64,000 nt of DNA from positions 1 to 64,000 of the forward strand of contig JAFEBA010000065.1 in NCBI GenBank assembly GCA_018266105.1, in the 5' to 3' direction. The position numbers and the translations under genes are program-made. How positions within the stretch are numbered: position 1 is the first letter of the stretch; each line of letters begins with the position of its first letter. Source of the stretch: a bacterium. GTDB taxonomy: Bacteria > Vulcanimicrobiota > Xenobia > Xenobiales > JADMJV01. The notes under the pieces are model-generated. The model was given only the letters and a program-made list of their open reading frames with translations, made no database searches and had not been told where the DNA came from. This document shows, in pieces, positions 26,527 to 34,485 of this stretch.

Positions 26527-27909
26527 TCGTCCGATTTTTCGACGCTTTTTGTCGGCATACATCAACTCATCGGCCTGCTTGAGCAGCGCTTCCAAATCCT
26601 TGCTCTGTTTGGGGTGAAAGAACACCATCCCGGTAGCACAGGCCAGCCTGTATTTGCGCCCGCGAGTTGCGTTGACTTGTTCAAGTTGGGTTTCCAGGCG
26701 TGCCATCAAGAGCGACTCATGGGCCGGTTCCAGGTTGGCTGCCAGCAGGGCAAATTCGTCTCCGCCCAGGCGGGCGATTAGATCGGCCTGACGGAACGTG
26801 TCTCGCAAGACCTGAGCAAAGTCGCAGATCATTTCGTCGCCGACCTCATGCCCCAGGCTGTCGTTGGTTTTCTTCAGGTCATTGAGATCGATGAAAATCA
26901 CGGCGGCTGACTCGACCTCGCGCTCAAAAACCAGCATCAACTTTTTGCCGATACTCATAAATCCGCGCCGATTGGTCAGTCCGGTTAAAGCATCCGTCAG
27001 CGAGAGCTCTTCCAGTTCCTTGGACTCTTTCAGGAGTTGATCCATGGCCGTACGATAGTCGGTGATATCCTCCAGCAGGGCCAGTACGATCGGACGGTGG
27101 CCTTCGCCGGTCACCAACGAGGCGTGCAGGCGTCCCCAGAAAGGATCAGCGCCATCGCGTAAAAACCTGGCTTCCAGCTCGCAGCGGTTTTCTTGCTGAC
27201 GCCAGAGGCTGTTGAGTGCTTCTAACTGAGGCCGGTCGTCGGGATAGACCCACTCATTTAAATGGTGCCCCAGCAGGTCCGCGGGCGAGAACCCAAGCAA
27301 GCGGCCGGCCATGGGATTGGCGGCCCGCACGGTTTCAGTCTGGTCGCAGAGTTCAAACACGCCCAGAGGGGCCTGACGCAACAGGGCGCGCAGGTGGGCC
27401 TGACTGTGATCCAGTGCCTGGCTGGTGAGGCGCAGGCGGATATCGCTCACGACCGACTCGGCCAGGTCCTGCAAAAGGTCGACATCTCGCTGGCTGAATT
27501 CCCGAGCCTGGTGATCGATCACGCAGAGGGCACCAAGGGTGATGCTGTCGTCTAGCTTCAGCGGCACCCCCAGGTAGGCCCCGATGTCCAGCGCCTCTCG
27601 TCCGGGATGGTTCTGAAAGTCGGGATGCCGCAGGCTATCTTCCACCTGGAGCGGCCCGTTCTGCAAGAGCAGGCGCTGGCAGTAAGAATACTCCAGCGGA
27701 GTTTCGGCCCGACTGCACCAGGGTTCTTGCATCCCTTGCTGGCTGAGGAAGACCTGGCGGTCTTCATCCAGCAGGGTGACCAGGGCGATCGGCATGTTTA
27801 GGAGCGAGCTGGCCAGACGCGCAAAACGTTCAAAAGCCACGCGCGCTTCCGGCTCTAGCAGGCCGCTGCGTCGTAACAGTTCAATGCGGCTTTGGTGTGA
27901 TTGGGCCAT
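26521..27909 (-). CDS. GAF-PAS-GGDEF diguanylate cyclase
   Basis: A 462-residue cyclic-di-GMP synthase. The N-terminal GAF domain (about residues 15-165) has FARLASSLLNMPIALVTLLD and ALCVIDHQAREFS. A PAS domain (about 185-300) follows, then the GGDEF domain with an intact GGDEF signature. RQAD lies five residues before GGDEF, matching the RxxD inhibitory I-site, so product feedback is likely. The protein is cytoplasmic. The ATG at 27909 lies within the end of the upstream EamA gene (55-bp overlap), implying co-transcription. Confidence 0.92.
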   Translation of the reverse strand: MAQSHQSRIELLRRSGLLEPEARVAFERFARLASSLLNMPIALVTLLDEDRQVFLSQQGMQEPWCSRAETPLEYSYCQRLLLQNGPLQVEDSLRHPDFQNHPGREALDIGAYLGVPLKLDDSITLGALCVIDHQAREFSQRDVDLLQDLAESVVSDIRLRLTSQALDHSQAHLRALLRQAPLGVFELCDQTETVRAANPMAGRLLGFSPADLLGHHLNEWVYPDDRPQLEALNSLWRQQENRCELEARFLRDGADPFWGRLHASLVTGEGHRPIVLALLEDITDYRTAMDQLLKESKELEELSLTDALTGLTNRRGFMSIGKKLMLVFEREVESAAVIFIDLNDLKKTNDSLGHEVGDEMICDFAQVLRDTFRQADLIARLGGDEFALLAANLEPAHESLLMARLETQLEQVNATRGRKYRLACATGMVFFHPKQSKDLEALLKQADELMYADKKRRKIGRL

Positions 27910-28823
27910 TGTTTCGCGCTTTCGGCACGATAGCGGGCATGTCCCACCAACGGGATCCAGGGCCTGAACACGCGCTGATTGAGGCGCAGGTTGGGCATGC
28001 TGAGCAGGGCCACTCCCGAGGTGATCAGCAAGACCGCTAACGGCGTGGTGGAGGGCAGAGTCTCGCCCACCAGCGCGGCCAGGCCGACCGCAACCAGCGG
28101 ATTGACATAGGTATGGGTGGCCACCAGGCTGGCCTCGGCGTGGCGCAGCAGCCAGGTGTAGGCTGTCATCCCGGCCAGGGAGCCGGCCAGCACCAGATAG
28201 AGCCAGGCCCAGACGGCGCTGGCCGTGACCGGGCCGGTCATGGCTTCGCCGCTGAGCAGGCTCAAGCCGCTCAAAACCACTCCTGCCGCCAGCATGGTCA
28301 TGCCGGAGAACTGGACGCTGCTTTCGGGCTTGGGTAGGCGGGGAGAGAGCAGGGTGGCCACCGTCCAGCTGATCGAGGCCAGTAGGACGGCCAAGGTTCC
28401 CGAGTTCAAGCTCCCCAGGTCGCCCATAAGCGCCAGAAGGCCCAGGCTGGCCAGCGATATGCCGGCCACCGTCGGATGGCCCGGGTAGCCTTTCTGATAG
28501 AAACTCCAGAGGGCGATCCAGATGGGCGTGGTAGCGTTGAGAAGGGCTGCCTGTCCTGAACTCACGGTCTGCTCGGCCCAGGCCACCAGACCGGTGCCGG
28601 TCGAAAGCAGCAGGGTCCCCATCAGCAAGGCCGAGCGCCAGTGCTGCATCTGCGGGAACGGCTGGCTTCTGAGACTGAAAAGGAACAGAAGCAGGCCTGC
28701 CAGGCCGAAGCGCGCGCCACTCATGGCCAGAGGCGGAAACGCTTCCAGTACGTAGCGTACGGCCAGAAAAGTTGAGCCCCAGATCAGGTAGATGGCGGCG
28801 AGAGCAAGCATCTTGGTTTTCAT
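27855..28823 (-). CDS. EamA-family (DMT) exporter
   Basis: A 322-residue, ten-helix drug/metabolite transporter. The N-terminal EamA repeat begins LALAAIYLIWGSTFLAVRYV, and the second repeat includes TAYTWLLRHAEASLVATHTY and the Pro-containing VNPLVAVGLAALVGE. The pattern is that of YedA/RhaT-type small-metabolite exporters, often amino acids. It diverges from a MocR-type regulator; MocR proteins commonly control such neighbouring transporter genes, so regulation in trans is likely. The last 55 bp overlap the cyclase gene. Confidence 0.9.
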   Translation of the reverse strand: MKTKMLALAAIYLIWGSTFLAVRYVLEAFPPLAMSGARFGLAGLLLFLFSLRSQPFPQMQHWRSALLMGTLLLSTGTGLVAWAEQTVSSGQAALLNATTPIWIALWSFYQKGYPGHPTVAGISLASLGLLALMGDLGSLNSGTLAVLLASISWTVATLLSPRLPKPESSVQFSGMTMLAAGVVLSGLSLLSGEAMTGPVTASAVWAWLYLVLAGSLAGMTAYTWLLRHAEASLVATHTYVNPLVAVGLAALVGETLPSTTPLAVLLITSGVALLSMPNLRLNQRVFRPWIPLVGHARYRAESAKQWPNHTKAALNCYDAAAC

Positions 28824-28916
28824 AAAGGCTATGATAGGGGCTGCAGGTGTTGGGTAACAGATTCAGAAAATGCACTCTGTGACCATAACAGTTTGTAATC
28901 GCGAGAACTGATCCAT
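28824..28916. promoter_or_regulatory. Divergent control region of EamA exporter and MocR regulator
   Basis: This 93-bp gap holds GGTAACAG (28853-28860), a near-inverted CTGTGACC (28877-28884) and another ATAACAG copy (28885-28891). The repeats fit an operator for the MocR-type regulator, which usually binds paired half-sites between the two start codons. No consensus -35/-10 pair could be assigned confidently. Confidence 0.4.
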
Positions 28917-30344
28917 ATGGCGGCCGGGGTAACTGTACTCCATCGTTACGAGCAAGTGGCTTCCCATCTACGCCATTTGATCGAAAGCGGCACCTATGCG
29001 CCCATGCAAAAACTGCCTTCGGTGCGTTCCCTCAGCGGGCAACTGCACGTGAGCATCACGACCGTTTTGGAGGCCTATCGCGTCTTAGAAGATCAGGGTC
29101 TGGTCGAAGCTCGACCTCAGTCCGGGTACTACGCCCGAGGTCTGGAACCGCAGCCCAGGGTGGAGTCCCAGCTGGCCGTGGAAGATCCGGTGGACGTGGG
29201 CATGGGCGAGTTTCTGATGCGCTACTTGAGGGATTTTCAGAGGCGTGATCTGGTACAGTTCGGCTGCGCCTGCCCAAATCCTGATCAGTTACCCAGCGCA
29301 AGGCTGGCGCGCTGCCTGGCCAAGGTTTCGCGCGAGCTCGGCCCGGCTGGCAATCTTTACGACATCCCCCCGGGTTGCGAGGCTCTGCGGGTGCAGATTG
29401 CCCGTCGCGCCCTGCAGTCGGGTTGCGCCGTGGGTCCTGAGGAGGTCATGCTGACGTTGGGGGCTCAGGAAGCGATCACCCTCTGTTTGTTAGCCACCTG
29501 TCAGGCCGGCGATACGGTGGCGGTGGAGACGCCGACCTTTTACGGACATCTTCAAGCCATTGAGATGCTGGGCCTCAAAGCCGTCGAGATTCCCTCCGAC
29601 CCGGTCTACGGCGTGAGCCTTGCTTCATTGCGCCAGTGCCTCGAGGATGTGCCGGTGAAGGCAATGCTTTTGTGCACCAGTTACTCCAACCCGACCGGTG
29701 CCAGCCTGAGCGATGACGAGAAGCACGAGTTGCTGGAAATCCTGGGCCGTCGCGAGATTCCCTTGATCGAGGACGATATTTTCGGCGATCTGAGCCATGC
29801 TCAACATCGTCCCCATGCGGCCCGAGCCTTTGACCGGCGCGACCTGGTTCTGCTTTGCTCGTCGTTTTCTAAAACTCTGGCTCCCGGTTACCGAGTCGGC
29901 TGGGTGCTGGCCGGGCCTCGCTACATGGCTCGTCTGCACCAGTTGAAGTTGTTTTCCAATTTGGGCTCGCCGGTTTTGCCGGCGCTGGCCATCTCTGAGT
30001 TTCTGGCCAATGGTGCCTTTGAGCACCATCTTCGTGGCTGTCGCCGCTTCTATGCTCGCCAGGTCAGTCAAATGGCGGATGCGGTGGAGCGAGCTTTCCC
30101 GGCCGGAACGCGGGTGACCCGACCCCGGGGCGGTTTTGTGCTCTGGGTCGAGCTGCCCCAGGGTTACGACACCCGCCTTTTTTATCCCAGGGCGGTGGAG
30201 TTGGGTCTGACCTTTGGACCCGGGCCAATCTTTTCGGCGCGCGGTCGATTTCGCAACTGTCTCAGGCTCTGTGCGCCCTATTGGGGGCCTCAGAGCGAGG
30301 CCGTTCTGTGGAAGTTTGGAGAGCTGCTGCAGAGACGTCGGTAA
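28917..30344 (+). CDS. MocR-type GntR/aminotransferase-like regulator
   Basis: A 475-residue regulator made of a GntR winged helix (residues 1-80: YEQVASHLRHLIESGTYAPM ... SVRSLSGQLHVSITTVLEAY) fused to a type I aminotransferase-like domain. The PLP-binding region has the putative lysine in SSFSKTLAPGYRVGW, and an Asp-containing EDDIFGDL segment. Proteins of this kind sense PLP or an amine substrate through the aminotransferase domain and control metabolic or transport genes. The divergent EamA gene is the obvious target. Confidence 0.92.
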   Translation: MAAGVTVLHRYEQVASHLRHLIESGTYAPMQKLPSVRSLSGQLHVSITTVLEAYRVLEDQGLVEARPQSGYYARGLEPQPRVESQLAVEDPVDVGMGEFLMRYLRDFQRRDLVQFGCACPNPDQLPSARLARCLAKVSRELGPAGNLYDIPPGCEALRVQIARRALQSGCAVGPEEVMLTLGAQEAITLCLLATCQAGDTVAVETPTFYGHLQAIEMLGLKAVEIPSDPVYGVSLASLRQCLEDVPVKAMLLCTSYSNPTGASLSDDEKHELLEILGRREIPLIEDDIFGDLSHAQHRPHAARAFDRRDLVLLCSSFSKTLAPGYRVGWVLAGPRYMARLHQLKLFSNLGSPVLPALAISEFLANGAFEHHLRGCRRFYARQVSQMADAVERAFPAGTRVTRPRGGFVLWVELPQGYDTRLFYPRAVELGLTFGPGPIFSARGRFRNCLRLCAPYWGPQSEAVLWKFGELLQRRR

Positions 30345-30467
30345 GACAGCCCCGGATAAATGGCGGATAAAGTTAACATGTTTTCGTCTGTTTTTAACAC
30401 CCCTCTGGTAATCTTTGAGCAACAAAGATAGATATCAGCCGAGTGTATTCAGAGGAGAAATAAGAAG

Positions 30468-30563
30468 ATGAAGAGCGTGAACAACACCGCCGCCATGATT
30501 CTCAAAGGGATGGCCAGCAAAGGCCTCAGCCTCAATCAGCGACTCGAGCTCATCAAGAAGTAA
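30468..30563 (+). CDS. Candidate 31-residue micropeptide
   Basis: A short open frame, ATG at 30468 to TAA at 30563, encoding MKSVNNTAAMILKGMASKGL then SLNQRLELIKK. The ribosome site is strong (AGAGGAG, 30451-30457), with extra purines up to the ATG. The peptide is amphipathic and basic at the C-terminus, with an alternating Leu/Lys pattern. Its stop lies 6 bases before the TTG of the PfkB gene, which has no clear ribosome site of its own, so this could be a coupling leader peptide or a stand-alone micropeptide. Confidence 0.5.
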   Translation: MKSVNNTAAMILKGMASKGLSLNQRLELIKK

Positions 30564-30569
30564 AGTTTC

Positions 30570-31355
30570 TTGTCCTTTGCGGTCGTAGGCCACGTCGAAT
30601 GGATTTCCTTCGTCAAAGTGGCTGAACTACCGCGCGCTGGCCAGATCCTCCCGGCCCAGGACCACTGGGAAGAGGTCGGTGGAGGAGGCAGCGTGGCCGC
30701 CACTCAGCTGGCTAAACTAGCCGGAACGGCTCACTTTTTCACCGCCCTGGGCGAGGATGAAGTGGGCCGTCGCTGTTTTCAGCGTCTTCAACAGTTGGGT
30801 CTTGAGGTTCACGTGGCCTGGCGGTCCGAGCCGCAACGTCGAGCGATTGTTTTTGTGGACGGGGCTGGCGAGCGCACCATCACCGTGATCGGTCCCCGGT
30901 TGGAACCCTGGGCTGATGACCCTCTCCCCTGGCACCTGCTGGATGAGTGTCAGGGTTGCTATTTCACCGGAGGCTCGGCCGAAATGGCTCGCCGTGCCCG
31001 CTCTCTGGTGGCGGCCACGCGAGTGCGCGATCGCTTTACAACCTGCCAACCCGACCTTTGGGTCGGCAGTGGCTCAGATCCACGTGAGTCTGTCGGGGTC
31101 GAGGCATTGCGACCGTTAGTTTTGACGGCCGGTGCGCTCGGAGGTCGATACTGGACTGATGCGGGCGAAGGAAGCTGGCTGCCGGCACCGCTGCCGGCTG
31201 AACCGGTCGACGCCTATGGCTGCGGTGACAGTTTTGCTGGGGCTCTGGCCTTTGGCTTGGAGAACGGTTTGCAGAGCGCGATCGAGCTGGCCGCTCGCTG
31301 CGGAGCTGCCTGCCGCTGCGGCCGTGGACCCTATCAGGGGCAACTCAAGCTTTAG
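30570..31355 (+). CDS. PfkB-family carbohydrate kinase
   Basis: A 261-residue PfkB/ribokinase-type sugar kinase. The N-terminal GHVEWISFVKVAELPRAGQI and the sugar-binding VGGGGSVAATQLAKL are followed by GEDEVGRRCFQRLQQLG. The C-terminal ATP/anion-hole signature is VDAYGCGDSFAGALAFGLE, with the catalytic Asp inside. The substrate cannot be deduced. The start is TTG at 30570, 6 bases after the 31-codon peptide stop, so translation may depend on coupling. Confidence 0.85.
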   Translation: MSFAVVGHVEWISFVKVAELPRAGQILPAQDHWEEVGGGGSVAATQLAKLAGTAHFFTALGEDEVGRRCFQRLQQLGLEVHVAWRSEPQRRAIVFVDGAGERTITVIGPRLEPWADDPLPWHLLDECQGCYFTGGSAEMARRARSLVAATRVRDRFTTCQPDLWVGSGSDPRESVGVEALRPLVLTAGALGGRYWTDAGEGSWLPAPLPAEPVDAYGCGDSFAGALAFGLENGLQSAIELAARCGAACRCGRGPYQGQLKL

Positions 31356-31383
31356 CTCGGTCAATTCTCTTCGATTGAGTGCC

Positions 31384-32181
31384 TTATCCCTTCCGGCGGT
31401 TTTTGACTTCGGTTCGGTTCAACTGGAGGGTGTGATACAGGCCCTGCAGCACCAGATCTGCCTGGATGTCGTCAAACAGTCCCGCGTGTTCAAAGAGTCG
31501 AGAAAATCCGCCTGTTCCCATGCAGATGACGGGCTCCTGAGCGAATTCCTGTTTGCGAATATGGGACATCATCTCGCGGATCGCGAAATAGTGACTGTAG
31601 TAAAGGCCGGATTGAATACTCTCCACCGTGCCCCGACCCACCATGTTTTCCGGCACCACGATTTCTACTGGCGGGAGCTTGGCGGTGCGCTCGACCAGCG
31701 ATTCCATGGCTGTGCGCAGGCCCGGCATGATCAGGCCACCCAGGTATTCGCTGCCGGAACGGATCACGTCCAGGGTTGTGGCCGTTCCAAAATCGGTCAC
31801 GATCAGGTTCTTGCCCGGATGTAGAACGGCCGCCCCCACGGCCGCGGCGATCCGGTCGGCGCCCACCTCAGCCGGGTTGCGACAAAGGATTTTCAGGCCG
31901 GTTTTGACTCCCGCTCTCAAAAAGAACGGTTCTTTCTGGAAGTATTTCAGTGCGCAATTTTGAATGGCATGATGATGCTCGGGAACCACCGAGCAGACGG
32001 CCACGTCTCGAACCTTGACCGGGTCAAACCCCCACTCGCGAATCACGGCCCGGAGAAAAACACCCAGTTCGTCTGAGGTCATCTCACCCTTTGAATTGCG
32101 CCGGAAGCGCACCTGCAGTTCGTCCTTTACAAAAAGCCCACCAAAGATGTGGCTATTGCCCACGTCCAGAGCCAATATCAT
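31384..32181 (-). CDS. coaX: Type III pantothenate kinase
   Basis: A 265-residue CoaX-type kinase that phosphorylates pantothenate, the first step of CoA synthesis. It shows the ASKHA phosphate-1 motif DVGNSH at the N-terminus, DRIAAAVGA, the second motif TDFGTATTLDVI and the pantothenate-pocket segment GGLIMPGLRTAMESL, plus ICMGTGGFSRL near the C-terminus. Type III enzymes need a monovalent cation and are not feedback-inhibited by CoA. The start overlaps the panC stop by four bases (ATGA), making it the last gene of the pantothenate operon. Confidence 0.95.
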   Translation of the reverse strand: MILALDVGNSHIFGGLFVKDELQVRFRRNSKGEMTSDELGVFLRAVIREWGFDPVKVRDVAVCSVVPEHHHAIQNCALKYFQKEPFFLRAGVKTGLKILCRNPAEVGADRIAAAVGAAVLHPGKNLIVTDFGTATTLDVIRSGSEYLGGLIMPGLRTAMESLVERTAKLPPVEIVVPENMVGRGTVESIQSGLYYSHYFAIREMMSHIRKQEFAQEPVICMGTGGFSRLFEHAGLFDDIQADLVLQGLYHTLQLNRTEVKNRRKG

Positions 32182-32921
32182 AAGTTATCGATCAACCTCA
32201 CCTGGCCAAGTCGCACCGCCCCCAGACGGCGCCCCCGCCATTCTTGCACGTAGTCCACTGCAAACCCCTGCTGTTCCAATTGCGATTGGGCTTGGGACAG
32301 ATCGGGGGCGCTTTTGAGGATGTGGGGGAATTCTGCCGCCAGTTCGCGCTGTTCTGGAGTCAGACGGCGGTTGCGCGAGCTCATGGCCAGTCCGTCTGCT
32401 TCGCGCACGGTCGGGCAGGCCACAATCTTGGTATTGAGAAAGAATTCTGAGACCATACCCTGCACCAGCTGCAGTTGTTGGAAGTCTTTCTCTCCGAAAT
32501 AGGCCTGATGTGCCTGGGCCAGGTTGAGCAGCTTCATCACCACCGTCAGCATCCCGTCGAAATGGCCGGGCCTTTGCGCCCCTTCCAATTGTTTGCTGAC
32601 TTCATCCTCGCTTACTCGATAATGATAACCATTGGGGTACATCTGGGCCGCGCTGGGCGCCAGCAGATAATCTGCCGCACCTTCGAGCAGTTGAATGTCC
32701 TGGTCCAGAGTTTGCGGGTAGGCGGCCAAGTCTGTGGGATCGTCGAACTGAGTGGGGTTGACGAAGACCGAGACCAGTGTTTTGGAGTTCTCCTGATGAC
32801 TTCTCTGCACCAGGGCCAGGTGACCCGGATGCAGCGCGCCCATCGTTGGCACGAAGCCCAGGCTTGTTTCCAGTTGGCTGCGAAACTGGCGCCACTCGCT
32901 CAGGTCGCGAAAGACCCTCAT
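32178..32921 (-). CDS. panC: Pantothenate synthetase
   Basis: A 247-residue ATP-dependent ligase joining pantoate and beta-alanine. Signatures are VPTMGALHPGHLALVQRS (with the HPGH nucleotide-binding motif), SVFVNPTQFDDPTDLAAYP, the YFGEKDFQQLQLV segment and MSSRNRRLT. The ATG at 32921 is chosen because it overlaps the panB stop by four bases and fits the usual N-terminus; the frame stays open far upstream but that is only the panB antiparallel frame. It is followed by coaX, also with a four-base overlap. Confidence 0.95.
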   Translation of the reverse strand: MRVFRDLSEWRQFRSQLETSLGFVPTMGALHPGHLALVQRSHQENSKTLVSVFVNPTQFDDPTDLAAYPQTLDQDIQLLEGAADYLLAPSAAQMYPNGYHYRVSEDEVSKQLEGAQRPGHFDGMLTVVMKLLNLAQAHQAYFGEKDFQQLQLVQGMVSEFFLNTKIVACPTVREADGLAMSSRNRRLTPEQRELAAEFPHILKSAPDLSQAQSQLEQQGFAVDYVQEWRGRRLGAVRLGQVRLIDNL

Positions 32922-33694
32922 TTGTAAGACTCCTCCAGGGTCGGAAAGGCTTGCTGGCGTACATCCTCCACAAAGGCATGCACGGCTTGCTTGATGGTTC
33001 CGGCCAGATCCGCGTATTGACGCACGAAGCGGGGCTTGAAGTGGGTCTGTCCCCCCAACATATCCTGCAGAACCAGCACCTGGCCGTCGCAGTGAGGCCC
33101 GGCTCCGATACCGATGGTGGGAATTTCCAGGCTTCGGGTTAGGTTCTCGGCTACGGGTGTGGGCACGCACTCCAGCACCAGCGCAAAGCAGCCGGCCTCT
33201 TGCAGAGCCAGCGCGTCTTCCAGGAGCTTTTGAGCCGCCGCCTCGGTCTTGGCCTGAACCTTGAAGCCTCCCAGGGCGTGCACTGACTGAGGGGTCAGGC
33301 CCAGATGTCCCATGACTGGAACTCCAGAGCGAACCAGATGTCGGACCAGCTCGGTGTGAGCCCCTTCCAGTTTGACGGCTTGAGCCCCAGCCTGCATAAG
33401 CTTGAGCACGCAATCCATGGCGCGGTCCAGACTTCCGTTGAAAGTCAAAAAGGGCATGTCGCCGATCACAAACCGGTCCGGCGCGCCCAGCTTGACGGCC
33501 CTGGTATGCAGAGCTATCAGCTCGGTCGTGGCGGAGATCGTGTCGGGATAGCCATGCATGACCATGGCGGAGCTGTCTCCAACCAGGATGCAGTCCACCG
33601 GGGAATCGTTGAGCAGGCGAGCGCTCCAATAGTCGTAACAGGTCAGCATGGTGATTTTGGGTCCGCCCTTGCGGAAATCATGGATGCTGTTCAT
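32918..33694 (-). CDS. panB: 3-methyl-2-oxobutanoate hydroxymethyltransferase (ketopantoate hydroxymethyltransferase)
   Basis: A 258-residue TIM-barrel enzyme that transfers a hydroxymethyl group from methylenetetrahydrofolate to alpha-ketoisovalerate to give ketopantoate. Metal- and substrate-binding blocks are VGDSSAMVMHGY, GDMPFLTFNG, KLEGAHTE and MGHLGLTPQSVHALGGF, then GIGAGPHCDGQVLVLQDMLG. The ATG at 33694 follows the DUF2520 stop with one base between (TGATATG), so the genes are coupled. The in-frame extension to 33721 is not needed. Confidence 0.95.
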   Translation of the reverse strand: MNSIHDFRKGGPKITMLTCYDYWSARLLNDSPVDCILVGDSSAMVMHGYPDTISATTELIALHTRAVKLGAPDRFVIGDMPFLTFNGSLDRAMDCVLKLMQAGAQAVKLEGAHTELVRHLVRSGVPVMGHLGLTPQSVHALGGFKVQAKTEAAAQKLLEDALALQEAGCFALVLECVPTPVAENLTRSLEIPTIGIGAGPHCDGQVLVLQDMLGGQTHFKPRFVRQYADLAGTIKQAVHAFVEDVRQQAFPTLEESYK

Positions 33695-33695
33695 A

Positions 33696-34385
33696 TCAGA
33701 CCGCCCGGTAGGCCGTGACAAAACTGGTATAGACGCCCTGATAGGGATCGCCCTCCAGGGCCTTGAGGTTGCGATCGACGGTGGCCTGATCGCCCCGCAC
33801 CAGCGGTCCGGTCAGAGGGTTGACCTGATGCTGCAAGTTATGGGTAATCTGGCGCAGGTAGGGGAGAGCAGCCTGGCGTGGCAGCCCCAACTGCTTTTCC
33901 ATGACCTGGAAGAAGTGGTCCCAGAGCATGGACGTGAAGTTTCCGCTGAGAACGCATTCAGCGTGGTAGCGGGCTTTGAGCTCGGTGGAAAGCCGATGAT
34001 GGGGATTGGGAAGTCCTGGCAAGAGGTCCGAGAATTCCGGCGAGTCGTGATCGATGACGAAGTGAATCTCGCGGTAGGCTTCGATGGGATAGAGCTCGTG
34101 ACTGAAAGTCATCAGAGGATGGGCTCCCCAGGCCAGCGGCGTGGACAGACTACCGGAAAAATGGATGAGCTTCAACGGACTGAGCTCGGGGTGGTCGAGC
34201 AGAAAGGGCACGATAGAGTCGTCGCTGATGGACAGAAGCACATGAGTCACGCCCTCGAGGGGAAGGGGTCGATGCTGTTGGCGTGACCAGACTCGGAACT
34301 CCAGCTTGAGGTGCTGGAAGTAATGCTGCAGGTGGCGGCTGACCCGCCCGTTGCCAATGAATAAGTAAACAGGTACTTGTCCCAT
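33696..34385 (-). CDS. Rossmann-like/DUF2520 protein, probable ketopantoate reductase
   Basis: A 229-residue protein with an N-terminal Rossmann-like NAD(P) site (YLFIGNGRVSRHLQHYFQHL, with GNGRVS in place of the usual GxGxxG) and a C-terminal helical DUF2520 domain (QLGLPRQAALPYLRQITHNL). Such two-domain proteins resemble ketopantoate reductases, and I recall one from Francisella (PanG) having that activity. Here it is the first gene of the operon with panB, panC and coaX, and no classical panE is present, so it probably makes pantoate from ketopantoate. That assignment rests on context. Confidence 0.75.
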   Translation of the reverse strand: MGQVPVYLFIGNGRVSRHLQHYFQHLKLEFRVWSRQQHRPLPLEGVTHVLLSISDDSIVPFLLDHPELSPLKLIHFSGSLSTPLAWGAHPLMTFSHELYPIEAYREIHFVIDHDSPEFSDLLPGLPNPHHRLSTELKARYHAECVLSGNFTSMLWDHFFQVMEKQLGLPRQAALPYLRQITHNLQHQVNPLTGPLVRGDQATVDRNLKALEGDPYQGVYTSFVTAYRAV

Positions 34386-34485
34386 CGGATCAAGTCCTCG
34401 CTTTGCTATGAAGTTCTGTTTTTGTGAGTTTTTGCGCGTGACCGCCCGACTAAGAGTCGATCCGCCTCACATGGGTATTTAGACT

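Noticed and set aside
26521..28875. A 784-codon frame for the GGDEF gene.
   Set aside because: Residues before the ATG at 27909 have no homology pattern and lie opposite and within the EamA gene. The GAF domain starts just after 27909.
32178..33629. A 483-codon frame including panC with a long N-terminal extension.
   Set aside because: The extension is the antiparallel or shifted frame of panB. The 247-residue PanC starting at 32921 fits the family and the four-base overlap.
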